Shown: positions 49,782 through 62,091 of the stretch, in pieces
Position numbering within the stretch: the first letter of the stretch is position 1
Layout: each line of letters opens with the position of its first letter
DNA from: Erythrophleum ivorense
Lineage: Eukaryota; Streptophyta; Magnoliopsida; Fabales; Fabaceae
Assembly (NCBI GenBank): GCA_026724425.1
Contig: JAIUCV010000003.1
Coordinates: 42,743,283-42,807,282 of the forward strand
Length of the DNA stretch: 64,000 bases
Reading direction: 5' to 3'
Translations under genes and position numbers: made by a program
Notes under the pieces: model-generated
The model's database searches: none
Seen by the model: the letters and a program-made list of their open reading frames with translations, nothing else
Told to the model about the DNA's origin: nothing

Positions 49782-52700
49782 TGTAACACCATAAATTTCT
49801 AGCTTGTCTTATACTATTCTCATGCCTTAAACCATGCATCTCACAACAGGACGCAAGAAAATGGCATTAAAATAATAAATATTTTTGCATTGTGTAGTAT
49901 ATAATTATTTTCATTCGATGTCCCATGGACCATGTGAGCTCATCTATCACATTCTCATATTTAATTACATAGATACAACTTAAATCCATCATCAAAAGTG
50001 GCCAAGAACTTGTGCAAGTGCAAGAAACACATAAAATTCCATAATGTAGCCTCGGGTAGAATTGAATGCTTTCTATCACAAACTTTGAAAAATTATAAAT
50101 TATTTTAAAAAAATTAAAATCATGCATTCTTTACCATTCTAGAAAGCTACGGATGACTACTTTATGCTAAAAATAATTCTAAGTCATGGAACAACAAGCA
50201 GAAGACGTTTGATATTCAAAAAGCACCCAAGGTCTCAGCTATCTGGGCTACTATTATAGGTTACTATCATAAATTTTGGAAATTCATAACTAATTCTAAA
50301 AAAATCCAAATCATGAAAATTTGGTCAATATGAGAAGCTACAAATGTTAAATTTCAAGGAAAAATATCTCTAGACCATGCCAAGACCATCTGGGAACTGA
50401 ATTATGATGGAACAATACTAGAGGTCCAGTGGCACTACTGGTACTGACAATAAATTTCAAAAATTTATAACTCTTTACTTAGATCTCTAAATGAAGTAAT
50501 ATTAGTAGCCATAGAAATCTTATAACCTTTAGTTTATGCCTATAAAATTTCACAAGCATTGGACACCATTCGGCTATCAAATGACATAAACACAAAACTA
50601 ACCATATAAACAGTACAATCACCAAAACAGCAAAAAAAAATCCCAACTTTGAAAATTCATGATTAATTCTGTAGAGCTCTAATTTTTCCGTACTTTAGCC
50701 TCCCAAAAAGGTCTCTTAATGAGCTCTACATGTCTACCAAATTTCAAGGGAAGATTCATTCATTTGGTCAGTTTGTGCTATAGGGTTTCGATTTGGTCAT
50801 TTTTATGGTCTTAACTAGGATCAAAGTGTCCAATTTTGCTTCCTAAGCTTGTATGGCCACTTGAGCACGTGGGAATGCACCAAAATGACTCTTAAAACTT
50901 GCTTCAAAGTTGCATAAACCCATATGTGTTAAACTCACTCATCCACCCCATGATATACATAAGATTACACATGTTAGCTCTTGCCATTCAATACTCAAAA
51001 TATGTTATCTCATACATTTGGCATCAAATTTCATTCATACATCATACATACAATTTTATCATGGGATTACCTTATATGCCATGTGTATGGCTACAAGAGA
51101 GACATAACTAGGCCATTTCATACATTTTCATGTCAATCTCCTTCTCTTTGGCTTGGTGGCTTCCATTACCTTGCTCAATTGATTCACCTAGCATGTTAAG
51201 ACATTGGAGAGGAGGGGATGAGATTCAAAGAATCCCAATAGCTCATCTTCCATTCAATCACATATAAAGTATGCAATATAAATCTTGAAAATGCATGCAT
51301 GGGCATATTGAAACATGTGAACGTTCAAGAAACATTCTTAGCATTTGAACAAATCATACATAGTATACATAGGTTTGCCAAATGAGTGGATTAGTCTCAC
51401 CCATTCACTTGTGGATTTTGGACTTGTCTCACCCATTTTCTTTTAAATGTTTTGACTCAACCTCACTCTTGGGAGACTCTTTACTTTGTCCTAATCAAGT
51501 TTAAGGGTTCTTGGCTCACCCTCACTATGGTTAAGAGTTCTTAGCTTCTCCACACTCAAACAAACCAAGACAAGCATATAAAACATCATTTGAATGCATA
51601 AAACATCATCACGGTACCATGGAATATGAAATCATGCTAGAACACTTTTCAGGGATTAAAACACACATACACACATTCAAAGACAAGGCAAGTATACATT
51701 CATGCATGAGAGAAAAGTGGAGAGAGCTACCTTGCTTCCATTCACATACATTTTTCTTGAACCTTGAGTCCTCTCCCTTTACCTCACATACCCAAAAAGG
51801 TGGAGATCATTTCTCTTGGCCTAGACACATCATATGGAAGTTAATTACACTCTTGAATCACATACATTCACTAAAAAAGTTAGGTGACTCATAAGGCTCT
51901 TTTATAGTTCCATAATGCACTTAATAAGGCAACCTTAAGAGAACATTATCTTGGCTCCATTCTCTCCATCCATTCATGATTCTTGACTCCATTGAAACCT
52001 CTTGGAGTCATCACACAATCAAATCAAGGAGCCTAACTAGGTGTTGTTTCTTTAAGCCATAATATGAAACCTATGATATCATTTCACTATTCATGGCTTC
52101 TAAAATTTTTCTAAGGCTTCTTCTCATCCTCTTCCATCATATATGACTCAAAAATAAGCTTGGAACAAATTAAAACTACCCCTTGTTGCTTCATCTAGCC
52201 TAGGCTAAAATTATGCACTATATGAACACCAATTGGGTTTGCTTCCTTTTCTTGATGGAAGATGCATATGAGGAGCCTTCTAGGGATCTCAAGAGCTCAT
52301 CCAAATATTCATTTAGGCTTAGAAACAATTGCATCAAATTAAATTTTTAAGGGAGCTCATGAAACCCTAGGTTTGCTATCTTGAAAATCAATGGCTTTTA
52401 CTTGAATTTCCTTGCATATTCTTACTCTCCTCCCTTAAATTCATAGAATTCACCCTTGGTTCTGCATAAAATTCAAGCCCTTTTTCTGCTACATATATGG
52501 GGCAAAATAGGGAGAAGAAGGGGGAAGGAGTAGCTACCATAAGATGAAGATTTTACCTTATTTCCATAGCTTTTCTTACTTGTTTATCATTTCCCTTGGC
52601 CTCCTCTCTTCAATTCGAATTTTCCCCTCTTTTTCTAACCCCAAATTAGCACAAAAAACCTCAATAAAACCATGGAATGGAAGAGGAGAAAAAGGAGAAG

Positions 52701-53466
52701 GAGTTTGGTGAAGGAAAGTGCTTGAAAAACCAAGATTTTCATACCTTTCTTGCCTTTTTCTTCCTCCTTTTCTTCCTCTCTTGGTGAGCCTCAAGGAGCT
52801 ACTACTTTTCTGTAATTTGGGTAGAGGAAGTCATGCTTAAGAAGGTGGGAGAAAAAGGGAGAAGTATGTGGGAGCTTCTAGAAACATACTTTTTCAAAAA
52901 TTTTAATTTCATCCTTCCGTAATAGCAATTTTGTTTCGACTTCGTTTTAGCTCCTTTTTTAGAACCATCTTTTCTATTATAAAATTTTAAATTTATAATT
53001 TAATAAAATGCCTTTGGAATCACTTAATTTAGAGCTAAAACCTTAACAAATGAGTCTATTAAAGTTTGGGCTCACTGACATTGGAAAATATACACTGGAA
53101 AGGTTTTACCAGTTCCAAGGCTTCCTATGGTTTTTGAAGCCTCTGAGAACCTTGGGCAACTCAAATTTCCCATTTAAAAAGCTCCTCTATGTGTTTTTCT
53201 AAAATTTGCACTTATTTACAAAAATACCATTACGTTCATCAATTTTCATCACAAATTGTTTCACTGTCCTAACTCTGTTTTTCTTTCCGTTTGAGCCTGG
53301 GATTCTCATTTTTAAGAGTCTAGAATGCTTCCCAAATTTCTTGGGACCTTAACTAAGTCATTTCAAGGGACTTGCTTTTGTATTCGATGAATTTTGTTTG
53401 TTTACAGAGAAATTGTACATTACGTTTTTTGCGTTTTCTCTCATTTTCAGAGAACCGAATATTACA
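49782..53466 (+). mobile_element. Solo LTR E of the large-LTR family, 3685 bp, in gypsy gag
   Basis: Starts TGTAACACC and ends GAATATTACA, with TSD CATCA at 49777-49781 and 53467-53471. It is the best-preserved pair of ends in the window. It carries the minisatellite at about 51380-51560 and the conserved block at about 52935-53040. The gag reading is continuous across the empty site (...DFSLTTRWLM on one side, ...NFRQQLSENL on the other), apart from a frame change. The ORFs at 50899-51199, 51619-51894 and 52576-52794 are in the repeat and not supported. Confidence 0.95.
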
Positions 53467-53734
53467 CATCAACCATCTTGTCGTAAGGGAAAAATCATTC
53501 TCAAAAATTTTCTTTAAGATCTTCCCATCTCTCAACTGAACCCTCTGACAAATTGTTCAAGCACTCTTTAGCTTTCCCTTATAGAGAGAGAGGGAAAAGC
53601 CACAATCGAATCATATCCTTTGGCACCCCATTCTACTTAAATGAATCACATACCTCCAAGAAGGAAAGGAGATGTCTATTCAGGTCCTCGTGGTAGATGC
53701 CAGTGAACTATCCATTCATTTGCAACATTTGCAA
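53467..53734 (-). pseudogene. gag of the Athila-like element, second part
   Basis: Reads FTGIYHEDLNRHLLSFLEVC, then NGVPKDMIRLWLFPLSL (stop), GKAKECLNNLSEGSVERWED and NDFSLTTRWLM. This corresponds to the part of gypsy gag with EDPxxHLxxFLEVC, AIRLRLFPFSL and WxDL. It lies between LTRs E and F and has two stops in frame. Confidence 0.92.
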
Positions 53735-56700
53735 TCTAACACCATAATTTCTAGCCCATCTCATGATATTCATATGTTACACATCATCAATTCCATGAGA
53801 GAGTGTAAGAAAAGGGGATTAAACAACACAATTTTTTGCGTTGCGTCGTGTTTAAAAATTTCATTCTGTGTCAAGTGGACCGTGCAATCTTATACTATAT
53901 ATTCACATATTTAATTACATGAATACAACTCATTTGAATCATAAAATGTGACCTACAACTCATGGAACTCAAAGGAAGACTTAGAATATTCATACATAAT
54001 TTCAGCCAAAATTTGGCTCATTTCTATCCCAACTTTAGAAAATCATAACTAAATCTAAAAAAATTAAATTTATGTATTATTAGCCATTTTGAAAATTTAC
54101 AGATGTCTGCGTTATACAAAAAATATGTTTAGACCATAACATCCATCACAGAAGAAGTTTGACATTCAAAATGGTCTAGAAGTCAAACTATCCCCTGATG
54201 CTGTCACAGAATTCTGCAACAAACTTTAAAAATGTCCAATTAATTCTACAAAAATCTAATCCATGCAAATGATACCAATCTGGAAAGATGTTGATATTAG
54301 CTAGAGGGAACAATAAGTCTAGACCAGTTTAGACATGCCCAGACCTTAAAATGCAGTGGAACAGTAACTGAGGTCGGGTGAAGTTCCTAATACTAGATAG
54401 AATTTTTAAAAATTTATATCTCCCTCTCTAGACCTCCAAATGAGGTGCTTCTAGTTGGCAAAAGTTACTGAGAATGCTAGTTTCTCTGTATAAAATTTTG
54501 TTGCAATTGGACATCATTTGGGCTCTGTGTGACAGATTTCATTTTTGGACCAGAGTGAACAGTGACATGACCAAAACCAAAAAAAATTGTCAATTTTGAA
54601 AATTCATCAAATATTCTGTAGTCCTCCAAAAATTATGTTCTTTATCTTTTCAAAAATCTCTCAACAAGCTCTAATTTCATGCCAAATTTCAAATCAAGAA
54701 AAGCTCATTTGGCCAAAAAGTGATATAGGGTTCCATTGTGGTCAAATTTGGCTCCATATAGGATACCAAATTGTCCAAATGTCTTTCCTTGGGGTTTAGC
54801 ACCTCTTGAGCAAGTCTAAAAGCATAATTAGGACTTGTGTAGGCTGCCCAAATGGTCTCAAACTCCATGCATCTCATTTTGGCCATTTCATCCATACATG
54901 CATAATTCCATATTGTCATTCATGAAGCCACATTGTCTATACATACTCAATTTACATTATATCATTCGCATAATACATTCTCTCATTTCTACATCATATA
55001 TTATCATAATTACATATGTTCCAAACGTCATAAACCATATACAAGCATGGGTTACATCATTTGACATAAATACGGTCTTAAAATAGCAAAACTCAAACAC
55101 TTTGTTGTCAAACTCTTTCCTTCAAGGTGGTTGGCTTCCATTACCTTGTCCACTTAGTCCACCTAGCATATGAGATCATTGGAGAGGAGGAAATTAGATT
55201 TAAAGAATCTCAATAGCCCACCTCCCATTCAATCATACATAATCGATGCAAAGCAAGTCTTGAAAATGCATGCATTGATATAATAGATGTCATAAACATT
55301 CAAGAAGCAAGCTTGGTATGTGAATAAGTCATACAAGACATCCAAGAGCTTACCAAGTGGATGGATTGGTCTTACCCTTTTCCTCATGGATTTTGGACTT
55401 GCTTCACCCATTCTTTAAGAGATTCTTGGACTCAACCATGCTCTTAGGAGTCCACTTTACTTTTGGAAGACTCTTTGCTTTGTCTCAACCAATCTTAAGG
55501 GTTCTTAGCTCATCCTCACCATGATTAAGAGTTCTTAGCCTCTCCACACTCAAGCAAACTCAATAAACATCATAACATCATTTAGAAACATAATATGTCA
55601 TCATGAAATTATGGCATATAAAATCATGCTAGCATACTTTTCATAACTTGAAAATACACATACACATATTCTAAGACAAGCAAAATACACATCCATGCAT
55701 GAGAGAAGGCGGAGAGAGCTACCTTGCACATAATCACACACTTTTTCTCTTGAAATTCCCTTCCTTGCTTCGACCACACACCCACAAAAGTGTGAAGAAG
55801 ATTTCTCTTGGCCTAGACACAATTTATGGAAGCCAATTAGGTTCATGAACTCAATTCTAAGACCATACAATTTACTTAGGTACTAGGTTGGCTTATAACC
55901 TCATTATGGTCCATAAATGCACCTAATGAAGCAACACCCCTCAAATAATTTCTAGGCTTCATTCTTTCCTTTCAAATATGATTCTTGACCCCTTTTAAGC
56001 CTCTTGGAGTCATCACATAATTAAAACAAAGAGCCTAACCACATGTTACTTCTTTAGGTTATAATATGGAACCTAAGGCATCAATTCACTTTCTATGGGT
56101 TCTAATTTTTTTCCAAGGCCTCCCTTCATTTTCATTCATCATATATGACTCAAGAATAGGCTTAGAAAAATTTAAAATTCTCCCTAGCTACCCTTTCCTT
56201 GCTTGGCCGAGACTATGGAGTTTATTGGCCTTCATAAAGCTTTCTTTGTTTTCTCAAGGGAAGAAGCATATGGAGAGCCTTTTAGGGATCTTGGGAACTC
56301 ATTTAAACTCTTATTTAGGCCTAAGAATCATCATACAAAATTATATTTTACAAGGTGCACACAAAACCCTAGAATTTGCATCTTGAAATCTAATGGCTTT
56401 TTGTTAATTTTCTTTGCATATTCTTAATCTCCACACCCTTTTTCCTTAGATTCATGCTTGGTTTTGCCTAAAAATCAGATCCTCCTATGGTTCCTAGGGT
56501 TAGGCGAAATGTAGAAGGAGGGAGGATGAAGATAGCAACTATAGGAAGAGAAATTAATTAGTTTTCTTACTTATTCTTGCTTGAATCTTGCTTTCTCCAA
56601 GCTCTTCTCTTCAAATCCGAAATTTCCCTTGAGTTTCTCCCTTAAATAAAATTTATAAACTTCATTTTAATCAAAGAAAACAAAGGAGAATGAAGGAGAG

Positions 56701-57425
56701 GAGGTTTGGATGGAAGAAAGCATGAAAAACTACCTTGGAAGCATACCTTTAAGCTTGGATTTCTCCTACTTCTTCTTCCTCTATTTTGTGCCTAAAACCC
56801 TATCTCTCTCCTCTGAAATTAGGCAGAAAATTTTGAGTCTAAGTGAGGGAGAAAGTGGGGCGCCACCTATATGTAAGGGGAGGAGGAAGCATTTTTTAAA
56901 AATTCTCATTTTACCCTTCATTTTTTGCATTTTTGTTTCTCCTTTGTTTTAGCTCCTTTTTTAGAACCGTCTTTTTCATTATAAAATTTAGGTTCCCAAT
57001 TTAGTAGAATGCCTTTAGAATCACTCAAATTGAAGCTAAAACCTTCTTGAATGAATCCGTCAAAATTTGGGTACATCGACGTTGAAAAACGTCCACTGGA
57101 AGCAATTTAACTATCTCGGGGCTTCCAATAGTTTTCAGGGCTTCTGAGAATCCCAAAGAACTCAAAACTTTCATTTAAAAAGCCCTCCTGTGTAAATTCC
57201 AAAATTTGCTCAAAATTACAAAAATGCCATTATGTTTCATAAGATTTTTGTCAAAATTTATTTTTTCATTCTAGCTCTATTTTTCCTTCCGTCTGAGGCT
57301 ATGATTCTCATTTTTAGGAGTCTAAAATGTTACTCAAATTTTTCAGGACCTTAACTAATTCATTTCAAGGGACTCGCTTTAAAAACGCGCATATTTCTGT
57401 CGTTTAATGAAAACTAGATGTTACA
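53735..57425 (+). mobile_element. Solo LTR F of the large-LTR family, 3691 bp, in gypsy gag
   Basis: Starts TCTAACACC (TG mutated to TC) and ends GATGTTACA, with TSD TGCAA at 53730-53734 and 57426-57430. Oriented like E. It has the 'gcgttgcgtcgt' block near 53837, the minisatellite at about 55350-55550, the conserved block at 56945-57040, and purine-rich tracts. The gag reading passes across the empty target site (FEIKQTMLQ continuing into MLQMNG-like sequence). ORFs inside it, including 56066-56386 and 56710-56952, are not supported as genes. Confidence 0.93.
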
Positions 57426-57430
57426 TGCAA

Positions 57431-57796
57431 CATCGTTTGTTTGATCTCAAAATTATTCGCTTGAAACTCTGGGACTCTGATCCCTAATTGATACATATGA
57501 GGGTTATGACTAAGAAAGCCATTGACTCCTAACCTCTCATATTCATCTTCTACGATGTCTAAAGCTCCTCTCTGCACTTCTACTTGAACTATCCCTTGTT
57601 CTTTAGTATGAGCTAACTCTTGTAGTTCTACTAGAGTTTTCTCTTGACTCTCAATCTGATCTATCTCTTCTTCTTCAATATCTGTGAGTTCTATAAGTGA
57701 ACTCTAGGCTACACTCTCTTGAACACTTTTTGTCTTTGGAGGTTTCTTCTTTAGCTTAGGATTAAGTTTCGATTTGGATTTCGCCTTTGGTGGCAT
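57431..57796 (-). pseudogene. gag of the Athila-like element, N-terminal part
   Basis: Starts at the ATG at 57796 with MPPKAKSKSKLNPKLKKK (very basic), followed by a stop and an acidic/glutamine-rich stretch (TDIEEEEIDQIESQEKTLVE) and QANNFEIKQTMLQ. The last motif matches the NFEIK-x-x-x-x-x start of the gag core in this group. The start was chosen because the next upstream sequence leads only into the PBS and LTR. The frame is interrupted after about 30 residues and broken at 57430 by LTR F. Confidence 0.88.
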
Positions 57797-57922
57797 AAAA
57801 TAAGGTACCTATGCAATATATCTGAAATCAAGTCCAAATAACAAAAAGGATTAACTAAACTAACAATAATCTTAAGCTAAAACTACTAAAAATCTACTTA
57901 GTCTAAAACAATCTAACTTAAT

Positions 57923-57940
57923 TCTCTAGTAATGACGTTA
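57923..57940 (-). other. Primer-binding site, tRNA-Asp type, decayed
   Basis: The minus strand seven bases inside the 5' LTR reads TAACGTCATTACTAGAGA. Aligned to the tRNA-Asp-type PBS TGGCGCCGTTGCCGGGGA (from memory of the family), every difference is a transition: C to T or G to A on one strand or the other. It lies between LTR and gag as expected. The alignment is short, so other tRNAs cannot be fully excluded. Confidence 0.65.
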
Positions 57941-57947
57941 AAAAACT

Positions 57948-59316
57948 TGATAACCCCTAATTTTAAAATAGATTCTACAAGCGTATGAATTGATTATGTA
58001 GTAGAATGGATCAAGGTGATGCCATAGAGAATTAATTTAGATGTAGTTGAGACCAGAAAGTGTTCATGTTCATTTAAGTCAAGAAACAAACCAAAATGCG
58101 AGCACTAATGAAATAAAATGAAATTGAAGACTAAACTCTTGGAATTGTTCTAATGGGAAATGTCAATAAGTACCCTAGGTTTTTTGTCTCCTTATTAATA
58201 AGAATTGAGTTCTTAGGTTAATTGGTTTAAATAATGATTTGAAAGTTGAGGAACTAAGTTAGGCTAAAGTATATTTCAAACCACTTTGACTTTTATCCTA
58301 TTTAATTATAGATCTCTCTCACAATTAATTAGGTCAATTATATTCAATTCTCTTAAACTACTTAGGTTCCTTAAACATATCTCTATACCTAAGAATAAAA
58401 TTAGATTAACCTAAAATTAAGTTGCTTAATCCCATGGTCCATTAAAATTTTCCTTTCTTAAGGGCTAATCCTAACCTTTAAATTCATAGAAGAGGTGGCG
58501 AAACTCTTAAATGAATAATACAAACCAGATCAAGTACTCAAATCCAATATTAAACTATATTAACTACACAAAATCTCAATTATGTGGCAATAAGGTTTAA
58601 GAAAACCTAGGATCTACAATATCTAGCTACACATGGCTTTAAACAATACAAACCAAGCAAAAAGTTTAGAAAAATAAGAATCCATAAAAGAAGAAAGGTA
58701 GAAGATAAGGAAAACTCAGTGGTAGCATAATTTCTCGATCTCTAATCTTCAATTTAAGCTTCTTGCATCCAAAACCTAGCTCCTCTGTGTGTTTCCCCTT
58801 TAAAACTAACTCCAAAAGCCTTAGACTATCAAAACCCTAGTTGCCTCTAGTGTCTTAAATCTAAAAATCAAAATTGTGCATTTTCAATAGACCTGTCTCA
58901 TTATAGCAAAAAATTCCTTTCACTATTGCAAGAGCAGTGTCAGTTCCAAACCCTAAATCTTCTTACTATTGCATGCATTGTTGCTAGACTTTCTTTGAAT
59001 TTTTAATGAGCCATAACTCGCCATTGCGAACTAATACTCTCACTATTGTGAGGACACTTGCTAATTTTCTTTTGATTTTCCAATCTTCTCCTTCTTTTCA
59101 TGTCCTTCTAACAAGTCGCTATCTTTCTCCTAAAAGTAACATAAACACAAAATGAAATGAAAGACTGTTAAAAATGACTATAAAAACTACACTTTATTTA
59201 TTTACACTAACTAAAGAAAAATCTACACTAAGATGCAAAACTTATTAAAAAAAAACTAGATAACTCCCTATTCTACCATAAAATGTACTAAATAGTACCA
59301 AATTTGGAAGTCAACA
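57948..59316 (-). repeat. 5' LTR of the Athila-like element (1369 bp)
   Basis: Pairs with 32153-33509. On the + strand it starts TGATAACCCC (intact TG) and ends GAAGTCAACA. The outer flank is the TSD CTACC. It contains the 'ctcgccattgcg' / 'gctattgcaagag'-like pieces of the LTR family (58900-59060). Confidence 0.93.
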
Positions 59317-59321
59317 CTACC

Positions 59322-59901
59322 TTTAATAGCCTAAATGACTTAGTTTAGAGCTGAAATTTGATAAGTATCTAGGAAATTTATAAAGCTTTCTAATAGGCTA
59401 AAAATTATATTTTTCTAAGCTCTATAAAATATTTTATAAATTTTCAAATTTGGCACTAAAAACTAAAATTATATAGTTATTGTTCACTCTAGTGCAGCCT
59501 TGGTTTTTGTGATTTTTGAGGGGCCAAATGAATTTATTTTTGCTTGAAATTTTTATAGCATAAAGTTTAGATAATAAACTTTCTGTAGACACTTAATTTG
59601 CATAAATTGGAGTTGTATAACCAAAGTTATAAATTTTTTAAATTTAAGACTCTTTTATGCCAAAATGACCAAAACAAGCTATATAACTTCCATATGCAAA
59701 CGAGTCTCATATTTTAGTCTTATGGATCAAAACAAACTTTTCTATAGCAACCATGAGTGAAAAAAAAATTCAAAATTTGACCCATATAATTCTAATTGAT
59801 ATATAAATAGAGCAAAAATATTGCCAAAAGTTTTGTTATGATTGTAAATTCATTACCTTAAGAATGAAATGATACGAAGTTAGTCATATGATGTTACGAC
59901 A
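59322..59901 (-). mobile_element. Large-LTR family copy G, right part
   Basis: The rest of copy G after the gypsy insertion. It ends GTTACGACA at 59901, followed by TGTAA (59902-59906) matching the TSD before 29661. The sequence (e.g. 'tttctgtagacacttaatttgcataaattgg') is the near reverse complement of 59970-60100 in copy H, because G and H are opposed copies of the same family. Confidence 0.75.
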
Positions 59902-59906
59902 TGTAA

Positions 59907-62091
59907 CAATAGGTCCAATAAAATCAATCAATTGCTTATTATGGCTTTAAGACATATAATAAAGTTTTAATTTCAAAAATTCACAATTTGAACTACACTA
60001 CTCCAATTAATGCAAATTAAATATTTTTAGAAAGTTTATGATGTGAACTTTATACTATAAAAATTTTAAATTAAAATGAATCCATTTATTCTCTCAAAGA
60101 TCATGAAATCCTAGGTTGCAACAAAGTGAACAATAACAAGCCATGAGAATTTTTTAGGGTTAACTTTGAAAATTCACCAAATATTTTATAGAGCTTTGAA
60201 AATTATAATCTTTGACTCTATAAAAAGTCATAGATGTTTTTTAAATAATCATCAAATTTCAACCCCAAATTCAATCATCAAAGCTATCAAGGGTAAAGGA
60301 ATATTTTATGGCTCAAATAGTCAAAATTTTAGTTCAAAATGATCTTTAAAATGCCATTTCTTATCGTGAACAAATTTCAATTCACATATATATCATATAA
60401 CAATGATTCATCACATAAGAGTTGCCTTCCATAAAAAATTTACTATTCCACATGTGAAAATACATACAAACCTCATAGCTTTCTATATACCAAATCATAT
60501 TCTATCATCTCATATATACATCCAATAGCCATATAAGTATGGTTTAGCACTTTTAAACATGTTTACATTTCAACACATCAAAATATAAGATTACATAGAT
60601 ATTTATGCAATTTCATAGTCTAGGCTAATTTCCTTATCATAGATGACTTCTCTAGGTCTTTTGCTCATCTTTATCCTTGTTTTGCACATCACTTGGCCAT
60701 GGCTAGTGGAGATAAGGAAATGTGAGATTCAAAAAACCTCAGTAGATAACTGTTATTCAAACACACATATAATTCACTCAAGCACATGGAATTAAACATG
60801 CATGTTATGCAATCATAGCCATATCATACACAAGAGAGCAAATCCATACTCTAGAGGTTTCCTTAGCTTAAATAAGAGCAAATTCATGCCCTCAAGGGAC
60901 CTTGAGCCTAAGGTAAAGCAATTCCAAACTCACTTCCTTAGCCTCACCCATCAAAGAGTCATCCCACTCACAAATGCAAATAGGCATCATGTAATTGCAT
61001 ATTCCAATCAACAATCAACAAGTCGATCCATTGCAAACAATATACATAAGCAACCAAGAGTTCAAGTAAACCAACTATACATATAAGGATAAAGGAAAAG
61101 TTACCATATCAAGCAAAATCAATCAAATCTCTCTGTCTCCTTTTCTTGATTCCTCGGCCTCATACATACACCTTGGTGTAGTCTCACTTGCTTGGCTTAA
61201 ACACATCAATTGAAGTATAAAATAATCAATTAAGACATATTCAACCTCATATTAGCATTCATGTGCATATTTGGGTCTTAATGTATAACTTAGATCATTT
61301 TGAATGCCTTAAGAGGTAACTCTCAAAATTCAACTTATAAGCTTTAAAATCTCACCATATAAGATATTCATGACTCCAATAGAACACGTTAGGACCATCA
61401 AAAACAAAGTTAAACATGCCTAGAGCTATATGGTCCCATTAGACATCCTTGAACCCTAACTTGTTACCTATAAAAATATGATTCCTAAATTCATTCCAAT
61501 GGTTACATTAGTATTTATATTTCATATCTAAACCATTTAAAACCTTAAAATTAATGAAATAATTCCTTAGGCATCAAATCACCTCTTAGCTTAGACATGC
61601 CATATAGCCACCATCTTAGATTTTTCATTTACTCTATAGGGAATTTAATGGTTTTAAAGTATCCATAATTCATTTTTAACTCAATTATGGTATTGAAGAG
61701 ATTAAATAACTCTCTTAGTGTTTTAAATCTCTCAAAGCTAAAATTAAACCCAAGGTGAAGCCATATGCCATTCTTTTAGTTCTTTACCATTTCTATTTGC
61801 ATATTCTTATTCTTCACCTTTCAAAACCCTGGGTTTCATCAAGTTTTCATCAAGTTCAAGTCTCCTTCCCTTGCTTTCTCTCTTGGCCAAAATCATCTAT
61901 GGCTAGGGTTCTAAGAATACAAAATTTTCCTAATCTAAACTATATCTTGCTTTGATATACTTTTAATGAGGACTATTTTGTCATAATTGGTTTCCTTAAA
62001 AGAACTTCCTCACTCAAGAGTTCAACCACAAAATCTACCCTTTTAGGAAACCAAAACCATCATGAGAAAGAAGAGAAGGAGTAGGAGAAAG
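59907..62091 (+). mobile_element. Large-LTR family copy H (interrupted at both sides)
   Basis: Oriented like A, B, E and F. Landmarks are 'caatttgaactacactactcc', 'caacaaagtgaacaataac', a minisatellite-like stretch (60850-60960), 'ctagggttctaagaatac' and 'ccaaaaccatcatgagaaag'. On the left it was cut by copy G and probably begins at 29457. On the right it is cut at 62091 by the next repeat. The ORFs at 60802-61086 and 61755-61955 are in the repeat. Confidence 0.75.

Larger units (their letters stand above)
32153..59316 (-). mobile_element. Athila-like Ty3/gypsy retrotransposon, complete but decayed, carrying four nested insertions
   Basis: Both LTRs are present (32153-33509 and 57948-59316), flanked by the TSD CTACC (32148-32152 and 59317-59321). 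Reading on the minus strand from 59316: 5' LTR, tRNA-Asp-type PBS, gag, aspartic protease, RT/RNase H, integrase, an extra ORF, PPT, 3' LTR. Three solo LTRs (D, E, F) sit in gag, and a CACTA transposon sits in the downstream ORF. Taking these away leaves about 12.6 kb. A sampled 145-base stretch of the two LTRs differs at 25 sites, about three quarters of them transitions, so the insertion is old. The PBS and the extra ORF after pol fit the Athila lineage. A Tat-like lineage is the alternative. Confidence 0.93.

Noticed and set aside
49782..57425. E and F considered as the two LTRs of one element
   Set aside because: They are in the same orientation, but each has its own TSD (CATCA, TGCAA), and the 268 bp between them is host gag that continues in order on both sides.
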